Below, one piece after another: positions 1 through 6,236 of a DNA stretch of 9,468 nt (position 1 is the stretch's first letter; every line of letters begins with the position of its first letter). A program made the translations under genes and the position numbers. This DNA is from an uncultured Bacteroidota bacterium (lineage in GTDB: Bacteria; Bacteroidota; Bacteroidia; Bacteroidales; SZUA-534): NCBI GenBank assembly GCA_937885735.1, contig CALABN010000274.1, forward strand, positions 1-9,468, given 5' to 3'. The notes below the pieces were generated by a model. The model searched no databases and was not told the origin of the DNA. It was given only the letters and a program-made list of their open reading frames with translations.

Positions 1-1019
1 AACTACTTGAAAATCTGGCAAACGGCCAACTGAAAATACTTATCGGCACACACGCGCTGATTGAGGACAACGTGAAGTTTGCAAGTTTGGGACTGGTTGT
101 TATTGACGAGCAACACCGCTTTGGCGTGGCTCAAAGGGCCAAATTATGGTCGAAGAACTACATTCCGCCTCACGTGCTTGTAATGACCGCCACACCAATT
201 CCGCGTACGCTTGCAATGACCTTGTACGGCGACCTTGACGTGTCGGTCATTGATGAACTGCCACCTGGACGTAAACCTGTAAAGACAATTCACTACTACG
301 ACTCGAAACGGCTTGTGCTGTTCGGCTTTATGCGCGAGCAACTCAAACAAGGCCGTCAGGTGTATATTGTATATCCACTCATAGACGAGCCTAAATCGTC
401 CGACTTGAAATATCTTGAAGACGGTGTCGAGAGCATATCACGCGCATTTCCTCCGCCCGACTACGCCATTAGCGTGGTCCACGGACGTATGAAACCTGCC
501 GAAAAGGAACAGTCTATGGTATTTTTTGAAAAGAAGATTACCAACATAATGATTGCCACAACCGTTATTGAAGTTGGTGTAAATGTGCCAAATGCATCGG
601 TTATGGTGATTGAAAACGCCGAACGGTTCGGGTTGAGCCAACTGCACCAATTGCGCGGACGTGTTGGCCGTGGCGCCGACCAATCGTACTGCATACTGAT
701 GACTGGCGACAAACTGACTTCGGACGGACGCAAACGCATACAGACTATGGTTGAAACCAACGACGGTTTTGCCATTGCCGAAGCCGACCTGAAACTGCGC
801 GGGCCTGGTGACATTGAAGGCACTCAGCAGAGCGGTGTCGCTATCGACCTGAAGATTGCCGATTTGGGCAAGGACAACCAAATCCTGATGCTGGCTCGCG
901 ACGAAGCCTCCCGCATCCTGCAAGAAGACCCAAGCCTGTCGCTTCCTGAACACGCCATTCTCGACTCCGAGATTAAACGGCGCTGGAAATACGAATTCGA
1001 CTGGGGACAGATTAGTTGA
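1..1019 (+). CDS. recG: ATP-dependent DNA helicase RecG, C-terminal half (5' end outside window)
   Basis: RecG is a superfamily 2 double-stranded DNA translocase that remodels stalled replication forks and branched recombination intermediates. The frame is open from the left edge (first full codon at base 3); a GTG at 72 is internal, because the residues before it (…IGTHALIEDN) already match RecG. Visible in order: helicase motif II DEQH (bases 105-116), motif III TATPIPRT, the motif IV region VVHGRMKPAEKE, motif V ATTVIEVGVNVPNA, motif VI QLRGRVGRG, and the RecG-specific TRG region (RGPGDIEGTQQSG, then LKIADL). About 338 residues are visible, roughly half the usual length of near 700, so the wedge domain and helicase motif I lie upstream. 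The C-terminus looks intact. The final base of its TGA stop begins a heptamer repeat array. Same strand as the hydrolase 94 bp downstream; no shared function is evident. Confidence 0.96.
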   Translation, partial: LLENLANGQLKILIGTHALIEDNVKFASLGLVVIDEQHRFGVAQRAKLWSKNYIPPHVLVMTATPIPRTLAMTLYGDLDVSVIDELPPGRKPVKTIHYYDSKRLVLFGFMREQLKQGRQVYIVYPLIDEPKSSDLKYLEDGVESISRAFPPPDYAISVVHGRMKPAEKEQSMVFFEKKITNIMIATTVIEVGVNVPNASVMVIENAERFGLSQLHQLRGRVGRGADQSYCILMTGDKLTSDGRKRIQTMVETNDGFAIAEADLKLRGPGDIEGTQQSGVAIDLKIADLGKDNQILMLARDEASRILQEDPSLSLPEHAILDSEIKRRWKYEFDWGQIS

Positions 1020-1074
1020 AGACTAAAGACAGAAGGCCTAAGACAGAAGACTTAAGACATAAGACTAAAAGCCA
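1019..1074 (+). repeat. Heptamer array of AAGACNN units after recG
   Basis: Eight consecutive 7-bp units are in perfect register: AAGACTA, AAGACAG, AAGGCCT, AAGACAG, AAGACTT, AAGACAT, AAGACTA, AAAGCCA. The first unit starts on the last base of the recG stop codon. Seven of eight match AAGRCNN with no indels. The array fills most of the recG-hydrolase gap; the remaining 39 bp (1075-1113) are AT-rich, without a promoter I can defend. The unit differs from the ATTTAGG family found elsewhere in the window, but period, orientation and position relative to the stop codon are the same. Confidence 0.85.
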
Positions 1075-1113
1075 AATAAATAGGAAAGACTTCAAACTTT
1101 AAAAATCGCAAAT

Positions 1114-2022
1114 ATGAAACACATACTTTCGGCATTGCTATTAGCAACAAGCATCACGGCATTTGGACAACGCGAAATCAAACTCTATGACGGCACCGCA
1201 CCTGGAAGTGAAGGTGTTGAGAATAATGAAAAGGCGACACTCGACGCGCAAGGCAACATACAAAGCATTACGGGCGTGGTTGAGCCTTCAGTGACCGTAT
1301 TCCTGCCCGACTCCGCAAAATCGACAGGAACAGCCGTGATTCTTTGCGCTGGTGGCGGACTTATGGCTCACTCGTGGGGCTCTGACGTCATCAATATGGC
1401 TCATTGGCTTAACGAACGTGGCATTGTGGCCATTGGACTGAAATATCGCACACGCGTTTTCGGAAATGGCCCAAGACCTAAAATGGACCCTTCGACAATG
1501 TTGAGCGCCGAAATCACCGAATTTCAGAAAATAAAGAATTCCAACACCAACCCTGACCAATCGGGCAATCCCGACCCGAGCATCGACAATGCAATAAACG
1601 ACGCTCTCCGCGCAATGGAAATAACACGTGCCAATGCCAACGAATGGCATATCGACACTGCAAAAATTGGCTACCTGGGCTTTTCGGCTGGCGGTGGCGT
1701 TGCCATTGGCGCTATGCTACGTGCCGACAGCAGACTTCGGCCTGCATTTCTGGCCACCATTTTCGGACCTTCACTCATTGACGTAACTGTGCCTGAAAAC
1801 GCGCCCAAACTGTTCATTGCCACGCGTGGCGACCACCACAACGTTTCGGCTGGACTGCTGTCGCTTTATCTCGACTGGAAAAAGGCAGGCGCTAATGCCG
1901 AACTGCACATCTACGACGACGGCAAAGGCCCGTTCGGCCCTGACGATATCGGCAACACTAGTGGCACGTGGCGCGAAAGTTTCTACCGTTGGATTTCTTA
2001 TAATTTAGGATTTAGGAATTAG
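1114..2022 (+). CDS. Secreted alpha/beta-hydrolase, esterase-like, with the catalytic His position altered
   Basis: A 302-residue protein of the alpha/beta-hydrolase fold resembling the Bacteroidetes acetyl-xylan/feruloyl esterase-like group. Residues 1-19 look like a Sec signal peptide (KH, then a hydrophobic stretch ending TAFGQ), so it should be periplasmic. CAGGGL (78-83) fits the oxyanion-hole CPGGGY motif, and LKYR (109-112) follows as in the family. The nucleophile elbow is GFSAGGG with Ser191; Asp240 (RGDHH) fits the acid. The usual C-terminal HGFG carrying the catalytic His reads GPFG (272-275), so His is replaced by Gly272. His241/His242 are nearby alternatives. It may be a pseudo-enzyme or use a different His. 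The last five residues (LGFRN) and the TAG stop are encoded inside a heptamer repeat array, so the native C-terminus was probably rewritten. Natural substrate unknown; an ester on plant or host glycan is a guess from the family. The ATG at 1114 places the signal peptide correctly. Confidence 0.85.
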   Translation: MKHILSALLLATSITAFGQREIKLYDGTAPGSEGVENNEKATLDAQGNIQSITGVVEPSVTVFLPDSAKSTGTAVILCAGGGLMAHSWGSDVINMAHWLNERGIVAIGLKYRTRVFGNGPRPKMDPSTMLSAEITEFQKIKNSNTNPDQSGNPDPSIDNAINDALRAMEITRANANEWHIDTAKIGYLGFSAGGGVAIGAMLRADSRLRPAFLATIFGPSLIDVTVPENAPKLFIATRGDHHNVSAGLLSLYLDWKKAGANAELHIYDDGKGPFGPDDIGNTSGTWRESFYRWISYNLGFRN

Positions 2023-2069
2023 GATGTAGGATTTAATTCATTTAGGATTTAAGATATTCAAGATTTAGG
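2003..2069 (+). repeat. ATTTAGG heptamer array overlapping the hydrolase 3' end (locus A)
   Basis: Four in-register heptamers run from 2003 to 2030: ATTTAGG, ATTTAGG, AATTAGG, ATGTAGG. Then come a 9-mer ATTTAATTC (2031-2039), ATTTAGG and ATTTAAG (2040-2053), an irregular ATATTCAAG, and ATTTAGG (2063-2069). The array begins 17 bases before the hydrolase stop codon, and that TAG (2020-2022) lies within the third unit. Bases 2003-2034 are identical to 2537-2568, and 2027-2048 are identical to 6288-6309. The array runs toward the palindrome at 2078-2101. Confidence 0.85.
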
Positions 2070-2077
2070 ATATTTAG

Positions 2078-2101
2078 TCCCGATAGCCATCGGAATCGGG
2101 A
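2078..2101. repeat. TCCCGAT…ATCGGGA palindrome of locus A
   Basis: TCCCGAT (2078-2084) and ATCGGGA (2095-2101) are 7-bp inverted arms. An additional inner ATCGG (2089-2093) can also pair with CCGAT (2080-2084), so the right arm looks partly duplicated (ATCGG then AATCGGGA). The same core occurs in cleaner form at 6334-6353. There is no T-run on either side, so it is unlikely to be an intrinsic terminator. It sits between the hydrolase and the FKBP gene, 35 bp before the latter. Confidence 0.7.
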
Positions 2102-2135
2102 GTAGGATTTTCATAAAACACTCAAACTTAACGTG

Positions 2136-2534
2136 ATGAGCAAGCAACAATATAAACAGCAAAACATTGTTTTTCTTGAGAGCAAGCGGAATGAGCCTGA
2201 CGTGAAGGAACTTACAAAGGGCATATTGTACAAAGTCCTGAAATCGGGCAACGGCGAAGGCAAAATAACTTTAGGCAACGTGGTTTGTTGCTACTACAAG
2301 GGCTCGCTAATAAACGGACACGTGTTCGACAATACTTTCAACCAAGGATATCCCGAAGCGTTACGCGTAAAGGATTTGATAGTCGGTTTTCAGATTGCCC
2401 TGGAGTTTATGCACATTGGCGACCGCTGGATTGTGTACATTCCGTCTGAACTGGGCTACGGGAGCAAGACTAACGACGACATTCCTGGCAACTCCACACT
2501 TACGTTTGAAATTGAGGTGGTGAGCGTGATGTAA
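2136..2534 (+). CDS. FKBP-type peptidyl-prolyl cis-trans isomerase, single-domain, cytoplasmic
   Basis: FKBP proteins catalyse cis-trans isomerisation of X-Pro bonds during protein folding. The 132-residue chain (from the ATG at 2136) has no signal peptide, unlike the periplasmic FkpA/FklB types. The domain spans about residues 26-132. Visible landmarks are CYYKGSLINGHVFDNT (the YxGxLxxGxxFD signature, Phe64-Asp65), LIVGFQIAL (the VIPGW position, with Phe85 instead of the pocket Trp), GDRWIVYIPSELGYG with Tyr108, and IPGNSTLTFEIEVV with Phe124. The Trp-to-Phe change is common in bacterial FKBPs and does not argue against activity. The N-terminal 25 residues are charged and unassigned. A GTG one codon upstream (2133) is a possible alternative start; ATG is preferred. 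No ribosome binding site is obvious, as is usual in this phylum. The stop lies 2 bp before heptamer array B. The low-GC defence cassette starts beyond it. Confidence 0.92.
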   Translation: MSKQQYKQQNIVFLESKRNEPDVKELTKGILYKVLKSGNGEGKITLGNVVCCYYKGSLINGHVFDNTFNQGYPEALRVKDLIVGFQIALEFMHIGDRWIVYIPSELGYGSKTNDDIPGNSTLTFEIEVVSVM

Positions 2535-2536
2535 TT

Positions 2537-2585
2537 ATTTAGGATTTAGGAATTAGGATGTAGGATTTTGAATTTTGAATGTAGG
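2537..2585 (+). repeat. ATTTAGG heptamer array after the FKBP gene (locus B)
   Basis: Heptamers ATTTAGG, ATTTAGG, AATTAGG, ATGTAGG (2537-2564) start 2 bp after the FKBP stop codon. They are followed by degenerate ATTTTG, AATTTTG and AATGTAGG. The 32 bp at 2537-2568 are identical to 2003-2034 in locus A, including the order of the variant units. That points to copying of a block rather than independent slippage. Confidence 0.83.
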
Positions 2586-2599
2586 TTTTAAGTGCTTTG

Positions 2600-2720
2600 G
2601 GGCAATATATGCTTAACGTACAGCCTTTCAGACTGATATTTCTTTGGTAGAATTTCCGTATGTTACGCTTTGCTCAACTCAACGGTTATTATTGTATGCA
2701 CTTTCAGGTCAACTTTGCAC
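2600..2720. repeat. Degenerate palindromic (REP-like) module in the FKBP to R-M gap
   Basis: The 260-bp gap between converging genes (2535-2794) contains no credible ORF. Three imperfect palindromes can be read: CAGCCT-TTC-AGACTG (2621-2635, 5 of 6 pairs); CCGTatGTT facing AACtcAACGG across ACGCTTTGCTC (2656-2685); and a weaker TGCACTTTCAGGTCA (about 2697-2711). The succession of a short CTTTCAG hairpin and a CCGT…ACGG hairpin resembles repetitive extragenic palindromic modules seen in Bacteroidetes, here decayed. No terminator with a T-run is obvious for either converging gene. From 2721 to 2794 I see nothing distinctive. Confidence 0.3.
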
Positions 2721-2794
2721 GCAATTACTTACTTATTGTTTTCCAATACGTTAAAACAGCGACATTGGCATTTGAAACGCTATGAATCGCGCCA

Positions 2795-5269
2795 CTATTT
2801 CAAGAATCCGTATTCGTAAACTTTGGGTTCAATTTTGCGGGCCAATAACTTCAATGCATCACGCAAGGCTTTTACAAGTTCGTTGTAGTGTTCGTCGGAA
2901 CTGCTGTTGTTCATTTTGCCTTTATCGTTACGGCCTTGAAAATACTCCTTAATATCATATAACGAAGCATTTACATTGACATTTGGCTGTGCGTGGTAGT
3001 AGCGCCACAACTCGCGCCCTGCATCAAAAACCGCTGTCGCTTCTGCCGAAAATTGCATCTTCTCCGTTGGAATGAATGTTTCGGTTTGGGTGGCAAACAA
3101 ATCGGCTTGTGGCTGATTTTCAGGCTTTATCTTGCCATTCATAAAATCCACCATAAAGTGACTTTCAAACCTCTCCCTTGCCTCCACTTCACTTTCGGCA
3201 AATGGTATCCAATGGTTTACACCATATTGACTTTGTATGTTGTTGTTGAACAGAGTCCAGCACAAACAATTTGACTGAAATTCCTTGTCCGTTTTCCAAC
3301 CATCATTTGGATATAGAAATTGGTCACGGTCGTTTAGCCAAGTGGAATCAACAACGTGTCGAACAGAAATATAAATGGCACTTTCGATTAAATTCTCATT
3401 TGTCACAATCGTTCCACGAGGCGACGGTAATTGTTCTTTTGTTGTTTCAATTCTATTATAATTATTATGTTGAATATCGTTTGACGCACTATAATTAAAA
3501 CCTAAAATAACATCACCACCACGTATTCTGGTTTCAATTATCCAATCTGTCAAAGTTTTAAAGCCAACATTTGAATTTATTTCTTTCATACAAAAGAAAT
3601 CGCCATTATCGTTAAAGGCCTTAACCTCTATTCTTGTAAAGAAATCCTCTTTATCACAGTTCCAAATAAATAATCCAATAGGAAATTGACCTTTAACATT
3701 ATCAAATGTATATGAAGGAACCAAAAAAGCATTTTCTAATTTTGGTTTAAACACATTTCTAAAACTAATAAAATTAGGTGCCTGCAAATGTTTCAACGTT
3801 GAAAATTGAACCAATATACAACCTTGTATTTCTATATATATTCTAATAAAGAATTGGGCAAATAATTCCCTTCCAGCAATTCCTATTTTTCCAACATATT
3901 TTGAATAAGTCTTTTGTGTAACAGCAACATCTGTCTTATTTATTCCATTTCCACTCAATTGCTTCGCATTACCCGCCTCCGCATACGGTGGATTGATATA
4001 AATCACCAACTTTTTACGTTTATTTTCGTCATTTACAATCTTTTGCAATTCCACGGGCAACTTGCTGAAATCGTCGTTTAGGAAATCGAACTGGAAGACG
4101 TGGTTTTCCAAAAGATTGGCGCCATTGCCAATACGCTCCTTCATAACGTCGACGTCCTGTTGGTCGATGGTGCTTGCCCAAATATTGTATTTATTTGTCA
4201 ATCCGTTCAATAGGTTACCCGTACCCGCACAGCAGTCCCAAACGTAGTACTCGTCCTGCCAATCGGCGCCAAGCACGTCGGCAATGTACTGCTGGCTCTT
4301 TTCAACCCAAATCTGTGGCGTGAAATATGCGCCTTTGCGTTCCCTGACATCTTGTGGCACAAGAAGGTCCAAGCGCTCGACAATGTAATGCCAATAATCG
4401 TTTTGCGGTGGTCGCTTGTAGCGTTTCCAGAAATCGGTGTATTGCGCCAGTCCCTTGCTCTTGAATCCGAACGGAATCAGGAAATCGAGGCCCATAGCGT
4501 CGGTGCGTTTCAGCATATAAGGCTTGTCGGCCTGCGCATTGAACGTTATGAAGAAATTGGCGTCGATGGTGCGGTCGTCGGTGACGCAGGTTGTCCCGTT
4601 GTCGTCGATATTGAGTTCGGCAAGGAAGAAATCGCGGTCGTAGATGCTGTAGTTCTTCTTCAGTTTCTCCCAGTCGGCATCAATGTAAGGCATAACCATT
4701 GAGCGCCATTTTTGGTAGATGAATACAAAATTGTTCTTATCTATTTGAGTTGAAAGCAGATTCGCATTTTCATCAAGAATGAAGTTTTGCTTTACAAAGT
4801 TCTGCAGTTCGGTATGGTCGGCATCGAAATTGAAAGTGAAAACAGAATCGGCATCAATGTTTGCCTTGACGGATTCAATGCTCTTGTCGTCGACAGCCGA
4901 AGGCGTTTGCGTCCAATTGAAATCGTTAAGGTTGAAGATAGGCAGAATGTGATGATACTCCACAAATGCAATCTTCTCGTTGTCGAAACAGCCGATGAAT
5001 TTTGGCGGATTCAGGTTCTTTGCGTCCTGTCTGACAGTCACTAGCAGTTGCGTCAGCATACGGTAGATATCGGTAGGCTGGTTTTTCGCCTCCGCCCAAA
5101 GCAGATATTCATCGCCAAAGTCAATAATGCCATCGGTTGCAGATGTCTTGCGCTTGATTTTGACAGCAAAGTCGATGCGGTTGATAATGTCGGTGCAGTC
5201 GAATTTTGGGAACCAATCGGAAGCCACCTTCAGTTTGAGCGATTCCTCGCGAATATTGCCGTATGCCAT
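2795..5269 (-). CDS. Type IIG-like restriction-modification enzyme (N-terminal nuclease, N6-adenine methyltransferase, target recognition region)
   Basis: An 824-residue single-chain protein predicted to methylate adenine in a specific DNA site and to cut unmodified DNA. Near the N-terminus, D50-x9-E60-x-K62 (…WAEAKNQ) fits a PD-(D/E)xK nuclease core. The methyltransferase has motif X GAYFTP (313-318), motif I DCCAGTGN (345-352; SAM binding) and motif IV NPPY (426-429; catalytic, gamma-class order). The rest should hold the later motifs, the target recognition domain and a conserved C-terminal helical region ending KVYEYGFLK. No separate R, M or S gene is nearby, which supports the bifunctional reading. 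The start is set at MAYGNIREES (ATG 5267-5269); the frame stays open to 5437, but the extension crosses structured non-coding DNA and does not look like protein. Composition is mosaic: 3361-3960 (about residues 437-636) is about 29% G+C against about 55% in sampled motif I-side sequence. If the nuclease site is inactive it would be an orphan methyltransferase. Recognition site unknown. Confidence 0.85.
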   Translation of the reverse strand: MAYGNIREESLKLKVASDWFPKFDCTDIINRIDFAVKIKRKTSATDGIIDFGDEYLLWAEAKNQPTDIYRMLTQLLVTVRQDAKNLNPPKFIGCFDNEKIAFVEYHHILPIFNLNDFNWTQTPSAVDDKSIESVKANIDADSVFTFNFDADHTELQNFVKQNFILDENANLLSTQIDKNNFVFIYQKWRSMVMPYIDADWEKLKKNYSIYDRDFFLAELNIDDNGTTCVTDDRTIDANFFITFNAQADKPYMLKRTDAMGLDFLIPFGFKSKGLAQYTDFWKRYKRPPQNDYWHYIVERLDLLVPQDVRERKGAYFTPQIWVEKSQQYIADVLGADWQDEYYVWDCCAGTGNLLNGLTNKYNIWASTIDQQDVDVMKERIGNGANLLENHVFQFDFLNDDFSKLPVELQKIVNDENKRKKLVIYINPPYAEAGNAKQLSGNGINKTDVAVTQKTYSKYVGKIGIAGRELFAQFFIRIYIEIQGCILVQFSTLKHLQAPNFISFRNVFKPKLENAFLVPSYTFDNVKGQFPIGLFIWNCDKEDFFTRIEVKAFNDNGDFFCMKEINSNVGFKTLTDWIIETRIRGGDVILGFNYSASNDIQHNNYNRIETTKEQLPSPRGTIVTNENLIESAIYISVRHVVDSTWLNDRDQFLYPNDGWKTDKEFQSNCLCWTLFNNNIQSQYGVNHWIPFAESEVEARERFESHFMVDFMNGKIKPENQPQADLFATQTETFIPTEKMQFSAEATAVFDAGRELWRYYHAQPNVNVNASLYDIKEYFQGRNDKGKMNNSSSDEHYNELVKALRDALKLLARKIEPKVYEYGFLK

Positions 5270-5319
5270 TGTGAATGATAGTTTTATCAGATTGACTATC
5301 AGCCACGGAAAACGGCAAT

Positions 5320-5422
5320 AAAAAAGGTGCGAGACCTCTCTACTCACGCTCAACGGGAAGCCTGGAAAGAAAACCCGCCTAACCCCAATAGAAAGTTCGC
5401 ACCAAGTCGAACAAACGGGGTT
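5320..5422 (-). promoter_or_regulatory. Candidate leader attenuator upstream of the R-M gene
   Basis: Read on the minus strand, GGTGCGA (5403-5397) can pair with TCGCACC (5332-5326), which is followed at once by six Ts (5325-5320), as in an intrinsic terminator. The same GGTGCGA overlaps the hairpin GTTCG-8nt-CGAAC (5412-5395), itself enclosed by AACCCC/GGGGTT arms (5381-5386 and 5417-5422). The two folds cannot form together, which is the layout of a terminator/antiterminator switch. The element ends 50 bp before the R-M start codon. No ligand or trans-acting factor is recognised, and the long, partly unpaired terminator loop lowers confidence. Confidence 0.35.
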
Positions 5423-5517
5423 AAAAGCGAGCACCAACGGGACATTTCAGGTTGAGCGCAATTATTCCGATTTCAAAAGAAAATCAGTTTTCCAGGCTTT
5501 TTTTTCTTTGAGCGTGA
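5344..5517. repeat. 174-bp element bounded by a 21-bp interrupted inverted repeat
   Basis: TCACGCTCAA (5344-5353) and AAGCCTGGAAA (5358-5368) are matched exactly by TTTCCAGGCTT (5489-5499) and TTGAGCGTGA (5508-5517), with internal loops of 4 and 8 bases. An extra GTTGAGCG (5451-5458) can compete for CGCTCAAC (5347-5354), and CAACGGGA occurs twice (5351-5358, 5435-5442). It may be the base stem of a structured RNA or the ends of a small non-autonomous insertion; no flanking target duplication is visible. It lies in the 392-bp gap between the R-M and toxin genes. The AT-rich remainder, 5518-5595, holds nothing else I can support. Confidence 0.6.
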
Positions 5518-5595
5518 ATAATAGTAAAATCTTATGTATTAATAACTTACTTCTCTATAATATAAACAGTCCTTGTTTTAGAATTTGACAACCGC

Positions 5596-5636
5596 AAAAT
5601 AATAAAAAATCCATTAGTGTCCGCCAACACGAATGG
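5596..5636 (-). terminator. Intrinsic terminator of the toxin-antitoxin operon
   Basis: On the minus strand, 25 bp after the toxin stop codon, CCATTCGTGT-TGGCGG-ACACTAATGG forms a 10-bp stem with one mismatch and a 6-base loop (5636-5611). ATTTTTTATTATTTT follows immediately (5610-5596). Stem, loop and T-tract are in the right order for Rho-independent termination. This would separate the toxin-antitoxin transcript from the R-M gene downstream. Confidence 0.7.
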
Positions 5637-5661
5637 AACACAGATGCATATCAGCAGTAAT

Positions 5662-5934
5662 CTATTTAAACAATTCAGAATGTGTTCCTAAACGGACTAA
5701 TTTTATGGTGCTGTTATTTTCATCAATCCAAATCAAAAGGAAATCGTTTCCTATATGGCATTCCAAAGTTCCTTTGTAATTGCCTTTTAATGGATGAGGC
5801 AAATATTCCTTGTCAACAGTGCCATTTTCCTTCAACTGCGTCAGAACTGTCTTTAATGCAATAAGTTTGGCTTTGTCGTTGCAGTACTTCTTGAAGTCTT
5901 TTTTGAATTGTGACGTTTGCGTTAAAATCCACAT
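5662..5934 (-). CDS. YafQ-family type II toxin (RelE-like ribosome-dependent mRNA interferase)
   Basis: A 90-residue toxin of the RelE/YafQ superfamily, which enters the ribosomal A site and cleaves mRNA when its antitoxin is degraded. HPLKGNYKGTLECHIGNDF followed by RLGTHSELF matches the YafQ signature. His47, His60, Asp64, His85 and Phe89 line up with the functional residues of E. coli YafQ; Phe65 stands where YafQ has Trp. Length and the N-terminal helix-rich segment (about residues 7-36) are normal, so it looks intact. It starts 3 bp after the antitoxin stop (TGATTTATG on the minus strand), indicating co-translation in the usual antitoxin-first order. It is followed by a clear terminator. 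Its low G+C resembles the variable part of the R-M gene rather than the flanking core genes. Confidence 0.92.
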   Translation of the reverse strand: MWILTQTSQFKKDFKKYCNDKAKLIALKTVLTQLKENGTVDKEYLPHPLKGNYKGTLECHIGNDFLLIWIDENNSTIKLVRLGTHSELFK

Positions 5935-5937
5935 AAA

Positions 5938-6192
5938 TCACAACCTATTTATTTGTTCATTTAAGGCATCAAAGTCAAATTTCTCCAAATCATTGTTGTT
6001 TTGTGCTTCGCGAATAGCACTGACAGTTGCGTCGTTAGGTTCATTGAATGCTATTTTCATAAGTACATTCTCAACATAGTTATTGAGGCTTCTGTTGTCT
6101 TTTTTTGCCAACTCCTTAAGCCTTGCAATCAAATCCGACCTTAACCGAAATGCTGTAGCGACTTTATTGCTTTTGACTTCAAGTGCATCCAT
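5938..6192 (-). CDS. Ribbon-helix-helix antitoxin partner of the YafQ-like toxin
   Basis: An 84-residue protein, read from the ATG at 6190-6192 (MDALEVKSNK). Residues 10-45 (VATAFRLRSDLIARLKELAK, then NRSLNNYVENVL) fit a ribbon-helix-helix DNA-binding domain: one beta strand and two helices that bind DNA as a dimer. The acidic, probably flexible C-terminus (about 52-84, NNNDLEKFDFDALNEQ) would wrap and neutralise the toxin, as DinJ does for YafQ. Upstream in-frame residues to 6264 (MKFVLFCLQCVIQM…) are Cys/Phe-rich, unlike an antitoxin, and cross the promoter, so they are excluded. Autoregulation is expected for the family; an inverted repeat centred on the promoter fits this. Confidence 0.88.
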   Translation of the reverse strand: MDALEVKSNKVATAFRLRSDLIARLKELAKKDNRSLNNYVENVLMKIAFNEPNDATVSAIREAQNNNDLEKFDFDALNEQINRL

Positions 6193-6193
6193 A

Positions 6194-6236
6194 GTGTTAT
6201 TATTTTGAATACAAAAATATATCATTTGTATAACAC
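6194..6236. promoter_or_regulatory. Candidate autoregulatory operator of the toxin-antitoxin operon
   Basis: Perfect 7-bp inverted half-sites GTGTTAT (6194-6200) and ATAACAC (6230-6236) are separated by 29 bp and centred at 6215, inside the -7 element of the predicted promoter. Two ribbon-helix-helix dimers binding the half-sites would straddle the polymerase site. The similarity extends slightly on either side (TNGTGTTATNA). Whether the antitoxin binds here is inference. Confidence 0.4.

Noticed and set aside
72..74. GTG as a start of a separate short helicase
   Set aside because: The codons before it encode RecG-like sequence (IGTHALIEDN); the window simply begins inside the gene.
438..953. 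Long minus-strand ORF opposite recG
   Set aside because: It is antisense to conserved helicase motifs and has no recognisable protein features; the same holds for other antisense frames across the R-M, triple-PII and DUF1538 genes.
2133..2135. GTG as the FKBP start codon
   Set aside because: An ATG follows directly in frame; nothing in the upstream sequence favours the GTG. The difference is one residue.
5395..5412. tRNA-like TTCG arm
   Set aside because: No acceptor, anticodon or complete T-arm can be drawn around it.
5270..5437. 56-codon in-frame N-terminal extension of the R-M enzyme
   Set aside because: It crosses the structured leader and the inverted-repeat element, has a composition unlike the protein (Cys, Phe, Val rich), and homologous-looking sequence starts at MAYGNIREES. 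An open stretch of this length is not rare by chance.
5557..5591. Promoter for the R-M leader (TTG … TATATTAT, minus strand)
   Set aside because: Spacing of 24 bp is too long and the -7 element matches TAnnTTTG poorly.
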